Assembly: GCA_020226215.1 (NCBI GenBank) | Contig: CM035234.1 | Location: 12,924,713-12,988,712 of the forward strand | Reading direction: 5' to 3' | DNA: 64,000 nucleotides | Origin: Sindora glabra | Taxonomy: Eukaryota > Streptophyta > Magnoliopsida > Fabales > Fabaceae | Program-made: the position numbers and the translations under genes | Part shown: positions 58,951-64,000 of the stretch, piece after piece | How positions within the stretch are numbered: the first letter of the stretch is position 1 | Layout: each line of letters starts with the position of its first letter | Notes under the pieces: model-generated | What the model was told of the DNA's origin: nothing | What the model saw: the letters and a program-made list of their open reading frames with translations, nothing else | Database searches by the model: none

Positions 58951-60760
58951 AGAAAAATATTTTAGGTCTCTTTCCTTAAGAAAGCAATGAGATTGCTATC
59001 TCAAGCAAAATGCTAAAAATAAGTAGGATAGTTGTTATTTGGAATAGAAAAATGAAATTGATGATAATCCAGTTGAAGAACACCAGTATATACCTCAAAA
59101 GGATAAAGGAAGTCTACTAAGAGAATGCAGAAATTAGCTAAGCTATCCAAATGAATTTATCATTGATGATTTATCTCAAAGTATAAGAACTAGATCCTTT
59201 TTTAAAATAAAACTAACTTAACTTTGCTTTCATATATAAAAATTAAGAATGTACAAAATGCTCTCAATGATAAAAGTTAAGTTAAAGTCATGAAAAAGGA
59301 ATTACATTAATTTGAGAAACATGAAGTATGGAAGCTTATACCATAGCCTTTAAATCATTCAATCATCAAAACCAAATGAGTATTTAGAAATAAATTTGGA
59401 TGAATCTAACAAAGTGGTAAGAAATGAGGCAAGGTTAGTAGCATATGAATATAATCAACAAGAAGGTATTGATTAAGATAAGACTTATGCACCTATTGCT
59501 AGACTTGAATCTATAAGAATGCTACTATTTTTTGCATGCTTTAAAAATTTCAAACTTTATCAAATGGATGCAAAAAAGTACTTTTCTAAATGATTTTCTA
59601 AATAAGAAAGTTTATAGAAAATAAAATCCAAGATTTGAAAATAAAGAAAAGTCTAATTATGTTTTCAAACTTATTAAAGCCCTTTATGATTTAAAACAAG
59701 CTCTAAGAGCTTGTATAAGAAGTTCAATAAATTTCTTACTAAAAATAATTTTACAAGAAGGAAAGTTGATATAACTATTTTTATTAAAATCATCAAGCAT
59801 GATATACTAATTACCTAAATTTATGTTAATGACATTATTTTTGGATCCATTATTAACCTTTCATGCAAAGAATTTTTAAATCTAATAAAAGGTGAATTTG
59901 AGATGAGCATGATAGGAGAACTCATATTTTTCCTTGGACTTCAAATAAAACAAACAAGAGAAGAAATATTTATAAATAAAGTAAAATATACATGTGAGCT
60001 TTTAAAAAAATTAGGATAGAAAATGCAAAAACTATTAACACTCCTATGAATCTATCCTTAAAATTGGATAAAGATAAAAAATGATAAATTAGTTGATCAA
60101 AAGCGGTATAGAGGTATGATTGGTTCACTTATTTATTTAATTGCAAGTAGACTAGATATTATATTCATTATTGGTATATGTACAAGATATCAATCAAATC
60201 CTAAAGAATTTTATTTATGTGCTGTTAAATTTTTTTTAAATATCTATTAGGAATTAAGAAATATAGCCTTTGGTATCTCAAGGATACTTCCTTAGACCTA
60301 GTTGGATATTTAGATGTTAACTTTAAAGGATGTAAGTTAGACAAAAAAAATACTAATGGAGTGTATCAGTTTTTTAGACAAATAATTGCATTATGACATA
60401 GTAAAAAGCAAGCTTTAATTGTATTATCAACAATTGAAGTAAAATATATGGCAGTTGGAAATTGTTGCACACAAATTCTATAGATGAAAAAATAACTTGA
60501 AGATTATAGTTTGAAAATTTTATCTATACTAATTTATTATGGCAATACAAGTGTTATAAATCTAATAAAAAATCCTATTTAGCATTTACAAACAAAGTAC
60601 ATTGAAATTAAATATCACTTCATAAGAGATCTTGTAATTAAAGGAGATATCTTACTTGAATTTACAAATAGTAATTGGTAGATATATTTACAAATCCATT
60701 GCATAGAGATAGGTTTTGCCATGTTAGAAAAGAACTTGATATGATTAGTTTTGAATAAAT
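58951..60760 (+). pseudogene. copia reverse transcriptase and RNase H, decayed
   Basis: RT motifs in order: VVRNEARLVAYEYNQQEGID, KTYAPIARLESIRMLLFFAC, YQMDAKKYF, then YVNDIIFGS where the family has YVDDIIFGS, so one catalytic Asp reads Asn (59825 region). MIGELIFFLGLQIKQTREEIFI and KRYRGMIGSLIYLIASRLDI follow. The RNase H remnant runs from about 60290 (LVGYLDVNFKGCKLDKK) to 60730, ending near LEFTNS…VDIFTNPLHRDRFCHVRKE. Frameshifts and stops are frequent. This domain pair is absent from the copia element at 19.9-32.9 kb. Confidence 0.85.
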
Positions 60761-60897
60761 TTTAATTGCTTTATGTGTTATTTATGTGCTATTATATACT
60801 TATATGACATCATATATATCATTACTTCAAAATAGAATTAGATTTGTTATGAAATAACAATAGAGTTGTGAGATAACAAGCTTCCTACTATATTAAA

Positions 60898-61672
60898 CTT
60901 CTAGAAAGCTTGGAAGAACTAAGAGTCAATTTTTGAAATTTTTTAGATTGTGACAAATCACTGCTTTAGTGTTAAAAGTAAATTCTCACTAAATTTACTA
61001 TTACATCTTATATCACTTTGTACCTAAAAGTACTTTCATCTTCCTTCTAGAATAAAGTCAACACCCTTTAATCCAAATTAAACTATATCATAATTCTTAA
61101 ATCATCTGCTAACCACTAATTACTCTTGTAGGCAATCAAATCTTAGGTTATACTTTATTAATCCATTTTGTCCTAACAAACTGAATTTAATTTATCTCAC
61201 CAAATATATAACATTCTTAAAGCAAAAGCTAATTCATATTTCTCTTTATTTTAGAAAACCTAAAACCCTTCCATTTCTAAGAGGCTTCTAGAAGGCTTAG
61301 AAGAACTAAAAGTGAAATTTTGAATTTTTTTAGATTATGACAAATCACTACTCTAGTGCTAAAAGGACATTCTTACTATATTTACTATTACATGTTATAT
61401 CACTTTGTACTTGAAAGTACTTTCATTTTCCTTCTAAAATATAGTTAACACCCTTTAATCCAAATTAAACTATATCTTAATTCCTAAATCATATGCTAAC
61501 TACTAATTACTCTTGTAAGAATGATTCAATCAAATCCTAGATTATACTTTATGAATCCATTTTATTCTAACAAATTGAATTTAATTTATCTTACCAAATA
61601 TATAATATTCTCAAAGTAAAAGCCAATTTATATTTCTCTTTATTTCAAAAAACCTAAAAACTTTCCATTTTT
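60898..61672. repeat. 387-bp tandem duplication between pol and the third ORF
   Basis: cttctagaaagcttggaagaac at 60898 recurs at 61285 (cttctagaaggcttagaagaac), and similarity continues through the whole unit (tcactttgtac…caccctttaatccaaattaaactatatc…aatttaatttatct). The copies differ at scattered positions, so the duplication is old. No coding sequence. Confidence 0.92.
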
Positions 61673-61974
61673 CTACCTCTAATCACTAGAACTTGTGACT
61701 TCTTAACCTAAAAATTGTGAAACCAATTGATAGAAAGCAATAAATGATTCAATTGCATTCTAATGATTTTATTTCTTCACTGAATGCCTATTGTAGTACT
61801 ATTTTTGTTCTCTTTGATTAACTTGTATGCTTCAATTTTTGAAAATGGTGTAATCCACAATCTTCATTGAAATAGATTTTAGGGATGTGTTTGTAGCTAG
61901 TAATTACAATAGTAATTTCAAAAAGAGAAGATTTGTGAAATCTAGAAGAGTAAATATTTAATATTTAGAAAATA
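61673..61974. other. Leader of the third ORF
   Basis: AT-rich, with no gene. It lies between the duplication and the first recognisable codons of the third ORF. Confidence 0.45.
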
Positions 61975-63669
61975 AAAGGTTAAAATGCTTTAAATAGTTG
62001 AGAGAGATATTATGGGAAGAATTTTTAAAAATGGATGAACTAGTGTATGAAAAGCACACCAAGCTTTTTGTGTTAATGTAGAATCTTCAAGGGATGATAA
62101 AGATTTACTGAGTTTTATCAATAGAGAAGAACAAAAGGTGAGTTTAGGAATGATGAATTATTTGTTAGGTTCCTTGAAAGAAAGAGTCAAAGTAAACTCG
62201 AGTAGAATCATTAAGGATGACAATAGATTCAACTTCAAATAGTAGGTTCAAAAGTTGTGAAACAACAATGTAGATAAGGTTCCTTTGTTTAATCAACTAA
62301 CCATGAACTAAAAAATACTTTATTACTCTATTTGTAAAGTTCTTTGCACCAAAAGGGGTTCTATAAGTAACGTAAGTAATTTTAAAACTTTTTTGTTATG
62401 GGTCCATTAAAACTAAATACAAGATAAATTTGGGATATTTGATAATTAGATAGATCATGTCCATTAAATCATGGGTTAATGCTTGCATTAGATATAGTAT
62501 GATAATTACTAAAATTCTAAAACACTTTAAAGTGGATGTATCAAGGAAGAAGGGTCAGGGAGTCAAAGAAGGTAATGTAATAAATAATAGCTAGTTGAAA
62601 ACATTAACCTTTAGGAAAGAACTTATGATTCTTGCAAATATGAAGAAAAAGGTTATAAATTTAAAAAATCACTCTGGTAAGATTCATGAAATAAGAAGAG
62701 CAAAAACAAAGAAAGTTTTTTTGAAAAAGGTGGAAGAAGAAATAGAGAAGAAAGAAATAGATGAAGATAATTAAGAAGGAGAAGAAATTAATATGGAGAA
62801 AGAACTTAGTTCCATTTGAATGCTTACTATTAGTGAAATAAATATTAAAGAAAGAAGGAAAGAATTAGGTAGAAAGGAATCTAAAAAGAAAAGTGATAAA
62901 GGAAAAGGTAAAAGAAAAATTGAGGAAGAATAAAGAAAAATAGAGGCTAGAGAAATGAAAAAAATTGCCAAAATTCTAAAAATTATGAAACTTAGAACTA
63001 ACAACAGAAAGAATAAAAAGAAGGAGAAGGAAATTAGGGGAGAAAGAAAGAGATTAGATAGAGTAAGAAAAGCTAAAATTATGTCAAATTACTATGAAAT
63101 CAAACTAAGAAAGCCAAAAATAAAAGAAGTAATTGAGTTGGAAATAAGTGATCATTTTCTAAAGCATTAATGGAAACCATTTAGGTTGAATATGAAATTA
63201 AGACTATAGATGAGGACTTTTTAAATATACTTCTTGATATTAAGATTGAAATAGTTACAACAAGAAAAAGGAATTTAGAAAAAGAAATTAGAAAATTAAA
63301 AGAACAATTTAACATAGTGAATGATAGGAAGAATGAGAATAAAAAGAGAGAGGAGGAAATGGAAATAAAAGAAGAGAAGAAAAAAGAGAAGGAAAAAAAA
63401 GAAATAATTAGCTGAAAAGGAAAGCTGAGAGAATGAAGTGTGATATTAATAGATGTAGAAGAAGAAGACAAACTGGAAAAACTAGTATGGTAGCAAATGT
63501 TAATGCTTCAAAAGTATTATCGCATAAGGAACCAGAAATAGATAAGAATCCATTACAAGCAAGCCTCTCTGAATATGTAAATATTGAAGTTGAGTTATCA
63601 AAGGATCTTAATGTGATTCTAGAATTTGAGGATAATAGTAGCCCACCTCAAAGTTCTCTTAGATTATAG
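61975..63669 (+). pseudogene. Third ORF of the second copia element (PF20167-like), decayed
   Basis: The pieces MIDTTS-like/RFKSCETT (62220-62270), RFLCLIN and NVSNFKTFLLW-like (62280-62400), INLGYLIIR and MITKILKHFKVDVS (62420-62540), and EVKEGNVINNS-type (62570) follow the layout of the plant transposon protein family. A strongly charged Lys/Glu coiled-coil region follows (62690-63420; open at 62955-63170), then an open C-terminal part, 63433-63669, ending EFEDNSSPPQSSLRL. It resembles the third ORF at 29905-31093 in position and family. Function is unknown. Antisense frames at 63004-62771 and 63471-63181 are shadows. Confidence 0.6.
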
Positions 63670-64000
63670 CCTTTATAGTTGTACTTTAACTGCTAGACCT
63701 CTTGTATTCCATCCTTGCTTGAGGATCCTTTCATCATTTCTAATCTTGCTGAGCTATACTTCAAAGAAATAAAAAGACCTCAAACACCTATCTGGTGCAA
63801 CCTTGTCTAATAGTCGTTGAGTTCTTTGTAAATTAAGAAAATAAGCTAAGTTAATGGACTATTTAGGTAGAACAATCAAACCAAACCATCTTAGCTTTAC
63901 TATACACTCTATAAACCTTAGCCTCTCTTGAACACATATCTTAGGTTCTTGATAAAGCTTCACCTACTCAAGTAGCTTCACTGATCAAACCAAAAGTCAT
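63670..64000. other. Untranslated 3' part of the second copia element, unassigned
   Basis: No open frame. Composition is more balanced than upstream. No LTR start or polypurine tract is clear before the window ends. Confidence 0.4.

Larger units (their letters stand above)
54604..64000 (+). mobile_element. Second decayed SIRE-like copia element, runs off the window
   Basis: A putative 5' LTR (54604 to about 55641) is followed by a degenerate primer site, gag, protease, integrase, RT, RNase H and a third ORF, all on the plus strand. The order Gag-PR-INT-RT-RH identifies Ty1/copia. The coiled-coil gag extension ending GIKKYSLKKKGLGYLHS and the downstream ORF match the SIRE/Maximus lineage. Every domain contains stops or frameshifts. 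No 3' LTR was found before 64000. Confidence 0.8.

Noticed and set aside
62771..63471. Minus-strand Ser/Phe/Leu-rich ORFs of 77 and 96 codons
   Set aside because: Antisense of the Lys/Glu coiled-coil region of the copia third ORF.

Overview
This window is plant nuclear DNA, most likely from a eudicot. It is very AT-rich, carries (TA)n tracts and plant transposon families, and contains no bacterial-style operons, rRNA genes or CRISPR arrays. I cannot name the species. About half of the window is recognisable transposable elements in nested layers. The rest is AT-rich intergenic sequence with smaller inverted-repeat elements and local tandem duplications.

Region by region. 1-4.8 kb is AT-rich intergenic sequence with one promoter-like cluster of TGGGCC/T boxes near 3.6 kb. 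4.8-16.4 kb holds two CACTA (En/Spm) elements of one family. The first (4795 to about 6755) is an internally deleted, right-truncated copy. The second (7333-16373) is bounded by a perfect 3-bp AGT target duplication. It carries a three-exon TNP2-type transposase with only two nonsense codons and a multi-exon Transposase_24 (Ptta/En/Spm) gene, both on the minus strand, plus arrays of palindromic subterminal repeats. 17.8-18.2 kb may hold a decayed CACTA-like element. 19.9-32.9 kb is a complete-length, decayed Ty1/copia element of SIRE-like layout. It has 1.45-kb LTRs, a tRNA-Met-type primer site and a probable TTAA target duplication. A 4.7-kb hAT element (23067-27768) is inserted in its pol gene, and a small hAT-like MITE sits inside that. 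33-40 kb is AT-rich and contains a foldback MITE, a long (TA)n tract and several diverged tandem duplications.

40.2-41.4 kb holds the best candidate for a host gene. It would encode an 85-residue protein with three YLAYK motifs, behind a good TATA box. A copy of its upstream region lies 3.2 kb further on (43.65-43.80 kb). 43.1-43.3 kb is a GC-rich island with a coding-like minus-strand frame. 48.5-49.8 kb is an element with long terminal inverted repeats. 54.6 kb to the window end is a second decayed SIRE-like copia element: LTR, gag, protease, integrase, RT, RNase H and a downstream 'plant transposon protein' ORF. Its 3' end lies outside the window.

How the parts work together: the transposase pair and the palindromic repeats of the 7.3-16.4 kb CACTA element form one transposition system, with the deleted copy as a potential passive client. 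The two copia elements and the hAT element are dead, with many stops and frameshifts. The most notable observations are the nearly intact CACTA element that splits an open reading frame, the triple nesting at 19.9-32.9 kb, and the YLAYK-repeat small gene.
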